From Anaerolineales bacterium (GTDB lineage: Bacteria; Chloroflexota; Anaerolineae; Anaerolineales; UBA4823): a stretch of 64,000 bases of DNA. The stretch is from assembly GCA_020060465.1 (NCBI GenBank), contig JAGVAD010000016.1, positions 155,240 through 219,239 on the forward strand, given 5' to 3'. Each line of letters starts with the position of its first letter. Within the stretch, counting starts at the first letter, position 1. The notes below the pieces were generated by a model that searched no databases, was not told the origin of the DNA, and saw only the letters and a program-made list of their open reading frames with translations. The translations under genes and the position numbers were made by a program. Positions 6,909-15,181 of this stretch are shown here, in pieces.

Positions 6909-8806
6909 TCGGGCATACCCCTGTTTCTGGAAGCGATAGCAACGGACGCCGCCCTGCCCTCCAGCGTGGCCCGATGGGCGGCGGGCCAATGGGACGCGGT
7001 GGCCCGATGGCAATGATGAAAGGCGAGTCGGCGCGCGACTTCAAAGGTACGATGCGTAAACTGCTTGCCTATTTGGGCCCCTATAAATCGGTCACCGCGC
7101 TCGTCATCCTTCTGGCTGCAGCCTCGACCGTGTTTTCTATCTTTGGCCCAAAGATCCTGGGTAATGCCACCACCAAACTGTTTGAGGGGGTGATGGGGCA
7201 AATCACCGGCGCGGGCGCGGGAATTGACTTTGCTGCCATCAGTCGGATCCTGCTCACCGCCCTGGGGCTATATATCCTCTCCTCTTTGCTGGCCTACATT
7301 CAGGGTTGGATCATGACCGGAGTGGCGGTGGACATCACCTATCGCTTCCGCCGTGACATTGCCGAGAAAATCAACCGCATGCCGCTGGGTTATTTTGATG
7401 GGACGAATCACGGGGAGATTCTCTCACGTGTCACCAACGATGTGGATACGGTCAATCAGACTCTCAGCCAGAGCCTCTCGCAAATCATCACCTCGATCGT
7501 CACGGTGGTCGGCGTATTAGCGATGATGTTCAGCATTTCCTGGCAGATGACGTTGGTCAGTTTGCTTATCATTCCGCTCACACTGGGGATCGTGCAATTC
7601 ATCGTCCGCCGTTCGCAGCGATACTTCCGCCAACAGCAGGACTATCTCGGTCATGTCAATGGACACATCGAGGAGATGTTCGGCGGGCATGTGGAAGTCA
7701 AAGCTTTCAACGCAGAAGCGCGCAGCATTCAAAAATTCAGCGGGCTGAACCATACGCTCTACGAAACCGCCTGGAAGTCGCAATTCCTTTCGGGCATCAT
7801 GATGCCAATCATGAATTTCGTTGGCAACCTGGGCTATGTGGGCGTGGTCATCGTCGGCGGGTATCTGGCGGTGCGAGGAACGATTACGGTGGGCGATATT
7901 CAAGCCTTCATCCAGTACGTTCGCTCGTTCAACCAGCCGCTGATGCAGTTGGCAAACATCTCTAACATCCTGCAACAAACCGCCGCCGCCGCTGAGCGCG
8001 TTTTTGAATTTTTAGAAGAGCGCGAGGAAGCGCCTGATGTTGCAGAGTCGGTTGAAATTGGGCGGGCGCGCGGGCATGTGGAGTTCCGCAATGTCCGCTT
8101 CGGCTATAGCCCGGATAAAATGGTCATCAACAACTTCTCGGCGGAAATCCAGCCTGGACAGCGCGTTGCTATCGTTGGGCCAACCGGCGCAGGTAAGACC
8201 ACCCTGGTGAAACTGCTGATGCGCTTTTACGATGTGAACGAGGGCGCAATTTTACTCGACGGGCGGGATATTCGCACCCTGCGCCGCGCCGACCTGCGCC
8301 GCCAATTTGGTATGGTGTTGCAGGACACCTGGCTGTTCAACGGCGCAATTCTCGATAATATCCGCTATGGGCGCGAGGAAGCCAGCGTGGAGGAGGTTAT
8401 CGCCGCCGCACAGGCTGCGCACGCCGATCACTTCATCCGCTCCTTGCCAGGCGGCTATCAGATGGTGTTGAACGAGGAAACGAGCAACATCTCCGCCGGT
8501 CAAAAACAACTCTTAACGATTGCCCGCGCCTTTTTGATTGACCCGCCGATATTGATACTGGACGAGGCGACCAGTTCCGTGGACACACACACGGAACTCC
8601 TCATCCAGGAAGCCATGCGTCGCCTGATGAGCGGTCGCACCAGTTTCGTCATCGCCCATCGCCTTTCCACCATTCGTGATGCAGATCGGATTTTGGTGAT
8701 GAATCAAGGCGATATTGTAGAACAAGGTACGCATGAAGAGCTGCTGGCGCGCGGCGGCTTCTACGCCGAGCTATACAACAGTCAATTTGTAAGTGTGACC
8801 GCATAG
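6905..8806 (+). CDS. ABC exporter subunit with canonical ATP site (TM288-like)
   Basis: 633 residues: six transmembrane segments, then an ATPase with Walker A GPTGAGKTT, 'GMVLQDTWLF' Q-loop, signature 'ISAGQKQLL', Walker B 'ILILDEATSSVD' and switch 'IAHRLST'. All catalytic residues are present, so this subunit supplies the active site for the heterodimer with the degenerate subunit encoded upstream (4-bp ATGA overlap). The first 40 residues form a Gly/Pro/Met/Arg-rich tail containing 'GPMGGGPMGRGGPM' before TM1; such flexible tails occur in some exporter halves but its role is unknown. Control by the MarR regulator at 4220 is likely. The cargo (drug, lipid or peptide) cannot be told. Confidence 0.92.
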   Translation: MIGHTPVSGSDSNGRRPALQRGPMGGGPMGRGGPMAMMKGESARDFKGTMRKLLAYLGPYKSVTALVILLAAASTVFSIFGPKILGNATTKLFEGVMGQITGAGAGIDFAAISRILLTALGLYILSSLLAYIQGWIMTGVAVDITYRFRRDIAEKINRMPLGYFDGTNHGEILSRVTNDVDTVNQTLSQSLSQIITSIVTVVGVLAMMFSISWQMTLVSLLIIPLTLGIVQFIVRRSQRYFRQQQDYLGHVNGHIEEMFGGHVEVKAFNAEARSIQKFSGLNHTLYETAWKSQFLSGIMMPIMNFVGNLGYVGVVIVGGYLAVRGTITVGDIQAFIQYVRSFNQPLMQLANISNILQQTAAAAERVFEFLEEREEAPDVAESVEIGRARGHVEFRNVRFGYSPDKMVINNFSAEIQPGQRVAIVGPTGAGKTTLVKLLMRFYDVNEGAILLDGRDIRTLRRADLRRQFGMVLQDTWLFNGAILDNIRYGREEASVEEVIAAAQAAHADHFIRSLPGGYQMVLNEETSNISAGQKQLLTIARAFLIDPPILILDEATSSVDTHTELLIQEAMRRLMSGRTSFVIAHRLSTIRDADRILVMNQGDIVEQGTHEELLARGGFYAELYNSQFVSVTA

Positions 8807-8888
8807 CGCCCACGCAAGCGTAGACGATCACCAGCAATGTAAACTTGCTGCCGGTTGACTTGCAAACCCAATTGGACGCGCCCGTCGC

Positions 8889-10268
8889 TCATGATTCCAG
8901 TCCATATCCGGCTGATTGCCAGGCGCTTATGCCTCCTTTCAGCAGCGCCAGGTTCGTGAACCCGCGCCGTTCCAGCAGCGAAATCCCCACCGTTGATCGG
9001 TCGGAGTGGCCGCAATGGACGACGATCGGGTGGTCTTTTGGCACGGGTAATTCCTCCGCCGCCAACCGGCCGGTTTCAATGTGTATAGCTCCAGGGATAT
9101 GCCCGGCGCGCCATTCAGGATCAAAACGCACGTCAACCACCGCCGGTGCATCGGCTCTTTTTAGCCGACGGACGAGCTCTTCGACCGAAATCCTGGGCAC
9201 GCGCGTGACCGGCAGTCCGGTTGCCTCCCAGGCAGGAATGCCGCCTTCCAGATAGCCGCGCAGATCGTCGTAACCAATGCGTATCAACTGCCGGGTCGCT
9301 TCTTCTCGTTGGTCTGGGTGGTCAGCAATGAGGATGAGTGGCATACCAAAGGGAATCACCCAGCCCGCCCAGGTGACCAGCGGCGCGTCCAGGGGGATGC
9401 CAAAGGATGCAGGGATATGACCAGCAGCGAACTCTTTCGAGGGACGTATATCCAGGATAGCAATAGATTGTGCCATCGCTCTAGCGACAGCCTCTGGTTG
9501 GAGAGGATTTAGCGGCGGGATCCCACCCAGCAACCGTGGTCCCATCTGGTTGATCCGCCGCAAGTGTTTGAAGTAGGTCGGGTATGAGGGCAGATCACTC
9601 AAAGCCCGATGGATGAAATCTGCTTCATCCTGCGTGTGCGCCAGCGGATTCCACGCTCGTTCCCGGCCAATGGTCGTGCTCCGCTCAGAGACGGCTGGGG
9701 CAGCGCAGAAAGATCCTGCTCCATGCGTGGGATAGACCGCCACATCATCCGGGAATTGAAGCAGCTTGTGGTGGATGGAGTGATACAGGTTGTGGGCTAA
9801 AGGCTCAGCCAGGGAATCGCCCAGCAAGTCCGTTCGGGCAGCCCCGCCAACCATCAGCGCGCCGCCGGTGAACAGAGCGGAGGGGATTTGCTTCTCAGCC
9901 TCGGTCAAGCTGAAGCTGATGTGTTCAGGCGTGTGGCCGGGGGTAGCCAGGACGCGAATGCTCAAATCCCCAAACTGGATAACCTGGCCGTCTTGCAACG
10001 GCAAGTGTTCAAAGCCCAGCTCTGCTTCGGCGTTGGCGCCGACCTGTACACCTGCCTGAGCAGCAAGCTCGCGTGATCCACTGATAAAATCGTTGTGCAG
10101 GTGGGTGTCCAGTGAATATACCAGGCGCAGACCCAGCCCTTCGGCTACCTGGAGATAACGATCAACGTCGCGTTGCGGGTCCAGGACTGCGGCTAGCCCG
10201 GTTTCCTCTGAGGCGATCAAGAAAGAAGAATTGCCCAAGCCCTCGTCCACGAATTGTTTTATGAACAT
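8889..10268 (-). CDS. MBL-fold hydrolase with two C-terminal rhodanese domains
   Basis: 459 residues. A metallo-beta-lactamase domain (about 1-245) resembles persulfide dioxygenases: 'DTHLHNDFISGSRELA' is the metal motif and 'ATPGHTPEHISF' the third ligand region. The motif reads H-x-H-x-D-F instead of the common D-H. Rhodanese domain 1 (about 265-350) has 'LILIADHPDQ' where the catalytic Cys loop should be, so it is inactive. Domain 2 (about 360-455) keeps an active loop 'VVHCGHSDRSTVG'. The likely role is handling of glutathione- or other low-molecular-weight persulfides in sulfur detoxification. GAGAGG precedes the ATG. It is a separate transcription unit downstream of the cytochrome operon. 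Confidence 0.88.
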   Translation of the reverse strand: MFIKQFVDEGLGNSSFLIASEETGLAAVLDPQRDVDRYLQVAEGLGLRLVYSLDTHLHNDFISGSRELAAQAGVQVGANAEAELGFEHLPLQDGQVIQFGDLSIRVLATPGHTPEHISFSLTEAEKQIPSALFTGGALMVGGAARTDLLGDSLAEPLAHNLYHSIHHKLLQFPDDVAVYPTHGAGSFCAAPAVSERSTTIGRERAWNPLAHTQDEADFIHRALSDLPSYPTYFKHLRRINQMGPRLLGGIPPLNPLQPEAVARAMAQSIAILDIRPSKEFAAGHIPASFGIPLDAPLVTWAGWVIPFGMPLILIADHPDQREEATRQLIRIGYDDLRGYLEGGIPAWEATGLPVTRVPRISVEELVRRLKRADAPAVVDVRFDPEWRAGHIPGAIHIETGRLAAEELPVPKDHPIVVHCGHSDRSTVGISLLERRGFTNLALLKGGISAWQSAGYGLES

Positions 10269-10321
10269 AGACTTTGCCTCTCTGTTGGACCCAATAAGCT
10301 CTCATACAATGCGCAGGGCGC

Positions 10322-10332
10322 GTCGGTCCGAC
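10322..10332. promoter_or_regulatory. Short perfect palindrome upstream of the MBL-rhodanese gene
   Basis: GTCGG-T-CCGAC, 11 bp, lies about 55-65 bp upstream of the MBL-rhodanese start codon, where an operator could sit. The rest of the 215-bp gap (10269-10483) shows no gene. Only the palindrome itself is seen; its function as an operator is a guess. Confidence 0.25.
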
Positions 10333-10483
10333 AGTGCTAGTAACTCTTTCTCTCAATGCTTCGTTATTTTGCATGGCAAGTGCGGTGCACTTTCGATGTG
10401 CGCCGCACCCAAGCAACCTCACCGCTTCAGGGCGAAGCCAGCCTGGATCGCTCACGTCGGTTTGCCCGAACCCTTGCAGCAGC

Positions 10484-11353
10484 TCAGGGTTTGTTATCGC
10501 GTCGCTGGAACCAATAGGCAGCAAACAAAATCACGGCTATCAGCGCCAGGAACAACGCCACGCCTGCCCAGCCGCGCAACGGCGAATTTTCCGCCGCGCG
10601 TGGCACTTCTCCCGTCGGCGGCAACACTTGTTCGACCGGCTGAGTCTCGCCCAACACCAAGATGAAGGCGGTCAGGTCGTTGATCTCTTGCTCCGTGAGC
10701 GGGCCGCCGTTGGCCTGGCTCCAGGCGGGCATGGGCGAGCCTTTTACCCCATTGGAGATAGTAGCTTTGACGGATAGATCCGGGCGAATGGAGGGCCAGG
10801 CTTTGGCCAGTGTTGCGCCAATGCGTCCCTCGCCGTTCGCTCCGTGGCAAACGGCGCAGTTCTGGTCGAAGAGCGTTGCGCCGCGATTGGGGTCGCCTTC
10901 CACATTAGGCGGCGGCGTGAAGGGCGGGCGTAGTGTGGCGGTGGCCGCCGGGGTATAGCGCGGCGCGCCGCCGGTCTGCCAGCTTAAGATATACTCCACC
11001 AGCGCCTCAATCTCGGATTCGGTCAACGGGCCGCCGTTGGCTTGGCTCCAGGCGGGCATGGGTGAACCTTGCACCCCGTTGGCGATGATGGTACGCACGG
11101 TCAGGTCGGGACGGATGGAAGGCCAGTCTTTCGCCAGCGTTGCGCCCACCCTCCCCTGCCCTTCTGCACCATGACATACCGCGCAGTTTTCTGCATAAAG
11201 CTGCGCGCCTTGCAATAAGCGCTCACTTGCTTCGCCGGGTTCTGGTGTGGCGCTTTGGGCGCTGGCGCGCATGACGCTCGCCAGGCTGGCGCAGGCTGCC
11301 AGCAGAAGCAGGACGAGAAACAGGAGGTGCTTGTATGTGAATCTGCGCGGCAT
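10484..11353 (-). CDS. Di-haem cytochrome c lipoprotein with C-terminal membrane anchor
   Basis: 289 residues. The signal peptide ends in a lipobox 'LLLLAACAS' (Cys21), so the mature protein is probably a lipoprotein outside the membrane. Two c-type haem sites CAVCHG (C57/C60/H61 and C166/C169/H170) each head a domain containing 'GSPMPAWSQANGGPLTE', whose Met is the likely sixth ligand. The two domains are nearly identical over about 75 residues, showing a recent internal duplication. A transmembrane helix (about 262-282, 'GVALFLALIAVILFAAYW') closes the protein. It is the last gene of the Rieske/cytochrome b operon, 10 bp after the other cytochrome c, and probably takes electrons from the bc complex to a terminal acceptor. 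Confidence 0.88.
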   Translation of the reverse strand: MPRRFTYKHLLFLVLLLLAACASLASVMRASAQSATPEPGEASERLLQGAQLYAENCAVCHGAEGQGRVGATLAKDWPSIRPDLTVRTIIANGVQGSPMPAWSQANGGPLTESEIEALVEYILSWQTGGAPRYTPAATATLRPPFTPPPNVEGDPNRGATLFDQNCAVCHGANGEGRIGATLAKAWPSIRPDLSVKATISNGVKGSPMPAWSQANGGPLTEQEINDLTAFILVLGETQPVEQVLPPTGEVPRAAENSPLRGWAGVALFLALIAVILFAAYWFQRRDNKP

Positions 11354-11363
11354 GACGCCTCCC

Positions 11364-12209
11364 CTACTTCAAGGTGAGCAGGTAAGCGATTAAGTTCGCC
11401 ATGTCCTGATCCGTCAGACTGTTGGCGTAGGACTGCGGCATCACACCGCTGGCAAAACCTGAGACGACAAAGATGTTAGGGTTGACAATCGACTCGAACA
11501 GGTATTGCTCAGGCGTTGTCGCTTTGCCGGTGTAATCGGGTTGGGTGATGCGGGTTGCGGCGTGGCTGCCAACGCCTGGTTCGCCGTCTTTGGCCAGCCA
11601 GACCGGCCCGGTGGGCGCGGCAATGTGGCAGGCGACGCAGCCCAACGTGGTCGCCAGCGCTTCGCCGGCTGCCGGGTCGCCTTCGGGGAGCTCTTTGGTG
11701 ATGTCTGTGCCAACCACTGGCCCGGAGGGCGTGGGCGGAACTTCAATGGCGATGGCAGTCTCCGACCAGTTGGTGATGAAGGCAGCAATGGTGCGGATCT
11801 GATCTTCACGCAGCGGGCCGCCGAAGTGATCGGAAAAAGCCGGCATGGCGGGAGTACCCTGGCCGGGATAGAGCTGCGGGCGGGTGGAAGCCAGCCGTCC
11901 GCTGGATACGGTGGCGACGATGTAATCCTCCAGTGTGCCACTCCAGCCCACATCTTTCATGCGCTGATCGAAGAAATAGCGATCGTTGAGCGGCGGGCAC
12001 AGGCCGGGGATGCCGGTGCCCTGCGTGCCGTGGCAGCGGCTGCATTGCGCCTCGAACAAGGCCGCGCCCTGCTCAATTGCCCGCCCACGCTGCGCTTCTT
12101 CCGCCTCAGCCATGCGCTTTTCTTCATTCAGACCATAGAACAGCACCACCACACTGGTCGCCAACACCATGATCGTCCCGAGGAGGATTTGCAGATTAAT
12201 GCGGTTCAT
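11364..12209 (-). CDS. Membrane-anchored di-haem cytochrome c of the bc complex
   Basis: 281 residues with an N-terminal anchor (about 7-26) and two haem c sites: CSRCH (C56/C59/H60) and CVACH (C191/C194/H195). 'GTPAMPAFSDHFGGPL' supplies a Met ligand for the first haem. The second domain is bacterial-class with 'ASGVMPQSYANSLTDQDM'. It starts 3 bp after the stop of cytochrome b, so it is almost surely the cytochrome c1/f-equivalent subunit of this complex, di-haem rather than mono-haem. Di-haem c subunits fused or adjacent to a b6-type cytochrome b are known in several Gram-positive and deep-branching bacteria. Confidence 0.9.
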   Translation of the reverse strand: MNRINLQILLGTIMVLATSVVVLFYGLNEEKRMAEAEEAQRGRAIEQGAALFEAQCSRCHGTQGTGIPGLCPPLNDRYFFDQRMKDVGWSGTLEDYIVATVSSGRLASTRPQLYPGQGTPAMPAFSDHFGGPLREDQIRTIAAFITNWSETAIAIEVPPTPSGPVVGTDITKELPEGDPAAGEALATTLGCVACHIAAPTGPVWLAKDGEPGVGSHAATRITQPDYTGKATTPEQYLFESIVNPNIFVVSGFASGVMPQSYANSLTDQDMANLIAYLLTLK

Positions 12210-12212
12210 GGG

Positions 12213-13796
12213 TTACTCCATCCCTCGGTTGGCATGCAGGTAAACGATCCGTTCGTAGGACTTCGATTTGCCGTCCTCGCCCGGCCAAACGATGCGCAAG
12301 GTGATTTTTCGTAAATCTTTCTGCCAGTCTTCGATCACGACCACCGCCTGCGTCTCTGCCGGAAGGTCGCCTTTGCGGATCGCCTGGTTCACACGGTCGC
12401 TATATAGCCGGAAGAAAGCCTCAAAGGCCGGGCAGCCGAAATCCAGGTTGGGGCACATGTTGATCGGCTCATTGACGTTGACCTGATAACTGCCCAATTG
12501 AAGCTCCTCAAAAGGCAGCCTTTGCAGCGGACCAGCGCCCTCTTGCGGAGACATATCTTGTATGATGCGTTGAGCAGGCTCCATTTCGATGCCATATTGC
12601 GGCAGCCCCATATAACTCAACATCACCAGGATCAAGACCGAAAGGACGCCCAACGCCACCGCGATCGGTCGCTTATACAGGCTGCGGTGCGGATTGCGGT
12701 CAATGTAAGGCAACCCGACCAACACCAGCACCACAATGGTGGGCAAAATCACGCCCATCAGGATTTTGTCGCCCAGTTTGAGCATACCTTGCAGCCACCA
12801 GAAATACCAGGGCGCTTTGGTGTCCAGCGGCGTGACTTGCGGGTTGGCGACCGATTCGAGCGGTGCGTGATAGTTGAACACGGTCACGCCCAGCACAAGC
12901 AGCAAGATCCCCAGGCTGACCAGGAACACTTCGGTGGTAAGCAAATCGGGGATGAAATCAATGCGCTGCCTGGCGGCTTTCTTGACCTCAGGAGGGACGT
13001 TGCCCTCCTCCATATATGCTGGCAAAGAGATGCCATGTTCGCGCGAGACTTTGTAATAATGAATGCTGATTACCAGGATAGCTGCCAGCGGCAGCAGCAC
13101 CACATGCAACAGATAGAAACGCAGCAACCCATTGGCGGCGATGTCGGGCGCGCCGCGCAACAGTAAGTTGATCTCATTGCCGAACAGCGGGGCCGCCTCC
13201 GCCATGCTGGTGCCCACCGTCACCGCCCAGTAAGCCAGTTGATCCCAGGGCAGCAGGTAGCCGCTGAAGCTGAGGAACATGGTGATGCCCAGCAGCACCA
13301 CGCCGGTCAGCCAGGTGAAGGAACGTTCTTTCTTATAAGAGCCGGTCAGAAAAGTGCGCAGCATGTGCAAGGTGGTGAAAATCACCATCGCTTCCGCCCC
13401 CAGGCGGTGAATATCGCGCAGCATCTGACCAAAAGGCACGTTATTCAACAGGTTGAGGATCGATTCGTAGGCTTTCTCCGGCGAGGGGGTGTAGTAGATC
13501 ATCAAGATCAGGCCCGTGAATAGCTCTACGAAGAAGAAGAATGAAGTGAAAAAGCCCAGCCGAAAGGTATGGGTTAAAATCGTGCTGCCCGCTTCATAGT
13601 AACGCGGGCGAATATGGAACAAGAAGCTGGTTGTATGCACCTTGTAGCGCGGGTTGGGCTTTTCAGTAGGCGGCTCGCCACGCATCAAGGCGCGCAGCTC
13701 GTTCAAGCCCAGGCCGGCGGTGATGGCGCGCGCGCGCTGATCCAACGCCTGATAGGCTTTTTGACGCATATCTTGTAGATTCAGGGATTTGAGCAT
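12213..13796 (-). CDS. Cytochrome b subunit of a bc-type complex (b6-like, with C-terminal extension)
   Basis: 527 residues. Haem ligands H130/H144 and H231/H246 have spacings 14 and 15 (101 apart), which is the cytochrome b6 pattern rather than the 14/14 of mitochondrial-type b. 'GYLLPWDQLAYWAVTV' follows helix C. The subunit-IV-like part has 'DFIPDLLTTEVFLV' and 'KAPWYFWWLQGMLKL', where APWY replaces the PEWY of the quinol site, as often seen in menaquinol-using complexes. Residues from about 425 to 527 form a soluble extension unlike standard cytochrome b. It lies between the Rieske gene (74 bp upstream) and two cytochromes c. Its role is oxidation of quinol in the membrane with proton translocation. 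Confidence 0.93.
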   Translation of the reverse strand: MLKSLNLQDMRQKAYQALDQRARAITAGLGLNELRALMRGEPPTEKPNPRYKVHTTSFLFHIRPRYYEAGSTILTHTFRLGFFTSFFFFVELFTGLILMIYYTPSPEKAYESILNLLNNVPFGQMLRDIHRLGAEAMVIFTTLHMLRTFLTGSYKKERSFTWLTGVVLLGITMFLSFSGYLLPWDQLAYWAVTVGTSMAEAAPLFGNEINLLLRGAPDIAANGLLRFYLLHVVLLPLAAILVISIHYYKVSREHGISLPAYMEEGNVPPEVKKAARQRIDFIPDLLTTEVFLVSLGILLLVLGVTVFNYHAPLESVANPQVTPLDTKAPWYFWWLQGMLKLGDKILMGVILPTIVVLVLVGLPYIDRNPHRSLYKRPIAVALGVLSVLILVMLSYMGLPQYGIEMEPAQRIIQDMSPQEGAGPLQRLPFEELQLGSYQVNVNEPINMCPNLDFGCPAFEAFFRLYSDRVNQAIRKGDLPAETQAVVVIEDWQKDLRKITLRIVWPGEDGKSKSYERIVYLHANRGME

Positions 13797-13870
13797 AGGC
13801 GGAACTCTCCGTGGCAGTAAGATGGACGCTCAATGAACGCGGCCGAGAATATCCTGACAGACAGGCGGGG

Positions 13871-14428
13871 CTAACCTTTGGGCTTGCCGCGGATGCGCGT
13901 GCCGGTGTCCACGCGCACGACCGCGTTGGGGTCGTTGGGTATGGGCAACGGATTGCCAGCTTCATCCGTTTCGGCAAGCACATTGCCGGTGTTTGGATCA
14001 ACCACCCGAAGGACGAAGCGATCCAGTGAGCGCGGCGCCGGCCCCTGAATATATTCTCCCTCCGGCGTAAATTGCGAGCCGTGGCAAGGACAGATAAACT
14101 TGCCTTCCTGGTCAACCCAGTTATAGAGACAGCCCAAGTGGGTGCAGACCTTGTAGATCGCCAGGGCGCCCTGTTCTGTATTGGACAACCACAACTTGAC
14201 CTTGGGGTAATTGACCGGCGCTGAACCCGCCGCCGGCAGTTCTGAGACCGATCCAACGGTGAATACGCCGCCGAACTCGCCTTCCTTAAAACGCGGCATG
14301 GAAAACAGGTAGGTCATCCCGCCAATGTTGAGCGTTAAGAAACCCAATGAAGCCAGCCAGGCAAAATTGAGAAATTCACGCCGGTTGATAGGCTTGTTCT
14401 CTTTCTGAGACGGCGTCTCTTTAGCCAT
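13871..14428 (-). CDS. Rieske iron-sulfur protein of the bc complex
   Basis: 185 residues. A Tat-type N-terminus 'INRREFLNFAWLASLGF' anchors the protein, and the [2Fe-2S] boxes are CTHLGC (C95, H97, C100) and CPCHGSQF (C113, C115, H116), including the disulfide pair of true bc Rieske proteins. The C-terminal 'GPAPRSLDRFVLRV' is the conserved Pro loop. It is the first gene of a four-gene minus-strand operon with cytochrome b and two cytochromes c. GGAGG lies 6 bp before the ATG and an extended -10 promoter lies 60 bp upstream. Confidence 0.95.
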   Translation of the reverse strand: MAKETPSQKENKPINRREFLNFAWLASLGFLTLNIGGMTYLFSMPRFKEGEFGGVFTVGSVSELPAAGSAPVNYPKVKLWLSNTEQGALAIYKVCTHLGCLYNWVDQEGKFICPCHGSQFTPEGEYIQGPAPRSLDRFVLRVVDPNTGNVLAETDEAGNPLPIPNDPNAVVRVDTGTRIRGKPKG

Positions 14429-14487
14429 AAAATTTCCTCCAGACCGGTGAAAAATTTAGACAATATGACCCTAATTAATCCGGCGGG

Positions 14488-14516
14488 ATTATAGCATAGC
14501 CAATCTTGCCAAACAA
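14488..14516 (-). promoter_or_regulatory. Promoter of the Rieske/cytochrome b operon
   Basis: On the minus strand TTGTTT (14516-14511), 17 bp, then TGC-TATAAT (extended -10; hexamer 14493-14488). The start of transcription would be about 50 bp before the Rieske ATG at 14428. The -10 is perfect and has the TGN extension, which makes the weak -35 acceptable. Confidence 0.65.
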
Positions 14517-14643
14517 GACAAAAATGGTCATTAAGCTATCATTTAATAGGGTGATTCATGCATCACCCGTTCAGATTATCCATGCTCATCTTGTCTTTGA
14601 GAAAACGCCCCACCTTTAAACTCGCGGGTATAATCGGGGTCAA

Positions 14644-14763
14644 CGATTGATATTCACCGAAATCGGTTTATCTGGTTGGTGCAAAATGTCCCGCAGGTTC
14701 GCCAGAAAACAAGCCTGTGTGCTCAGAAATCTGCGGGACGTTCATAACCAAATTATCTAAAGG
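14644..14763 (-). repeat. Dispersed palindromic repeat, copy B
   Basis: About 120 bp in inverted orientation relative to copy A at 4050-4145. Copy B has a longer middle but the same ends: on the minus strand TTTGGTTATGAACG, TCCCGCAG, GAACCTGCGGGAC, TTTTGCACC, GATAAACC, ATTTCGGTGAAT. CTGCGGGAC and GTCCCGCAG pair perfectly as a stem. It lies in the leader of the small membrane protein gene at 14810; a TATAAT at 14629-14634 just upstream may be that gene's -10, so the repeat could be transcribed as a structured 5' leader. The rest of 14517-14643 shows nothing else. Confidence 0.75.
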
Positions 14764-14809
14764 TTAAGAATGCCGGAAATCAGCAACGTATTCCTCATTG
14801 GAGGCAGGC

Positions 14810-15181
14810 ATGGGACTGGTCGAGATTCACGGCAACCTGGCCAATACAGCCTTGTTATATACCATCGCCATGGCGTTATGGGGTTTATGGCGTTATTTTC
14901 GTCGCCAGGGCGTGGATGGCAGTTATTGGGGCGCGCTGGCGATCGCCGAGGTGTTGTATGTGGTTCAGGGGGCATTGGGCGCGTTCATTTTCTTCAGCGG
15001 GGCGGGCAACCTCACCGGACGCTATATTCACATTCTTTATGGCGTTGTCAGCGTTTTGGTTGCACCGGGAATATTCATGTACACCCGCGGCGAGGCTACC
15101 CGTCGTGTGATGCTGGTATATAGTGTTGGGTTTCTCTTTTTAGTGGGGATCATTCTGCGTTCCATGGCCACCGCCGGTTGA
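14810..15181 (+). CDS. Small four-helix membrane protein of unknown function
   Basis: 123 residues, almost entirely hydrophobic, with about four membrane helices (residues 8-26, 39-63, 66-88, 97-117). His residues in 'VEIHGNLAN' and 'RYIHILYGVV' sit near helix ends and could bind haem b, but this is a guess. GGAGGCAGG precedes the ATG at 14810. It overlaps the next gene by 4 bp (TTGA), so it is translationally coupled to the Tat-exported Mo-family protein and is likely its membrane partner or anchor. No named family was recognised. Confidence 0.7.
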   Translation: MGLVEIHGNLANTALLYTIAMALWGLWRYFRRQGVDGSYWGALAIAEVLYVVQGALGAFIFFSGAGNLTGRYIHILYGVVSVLVAPGIFMYTRGEATRRVMLVYSVGFLFLVGIILRSMATAG

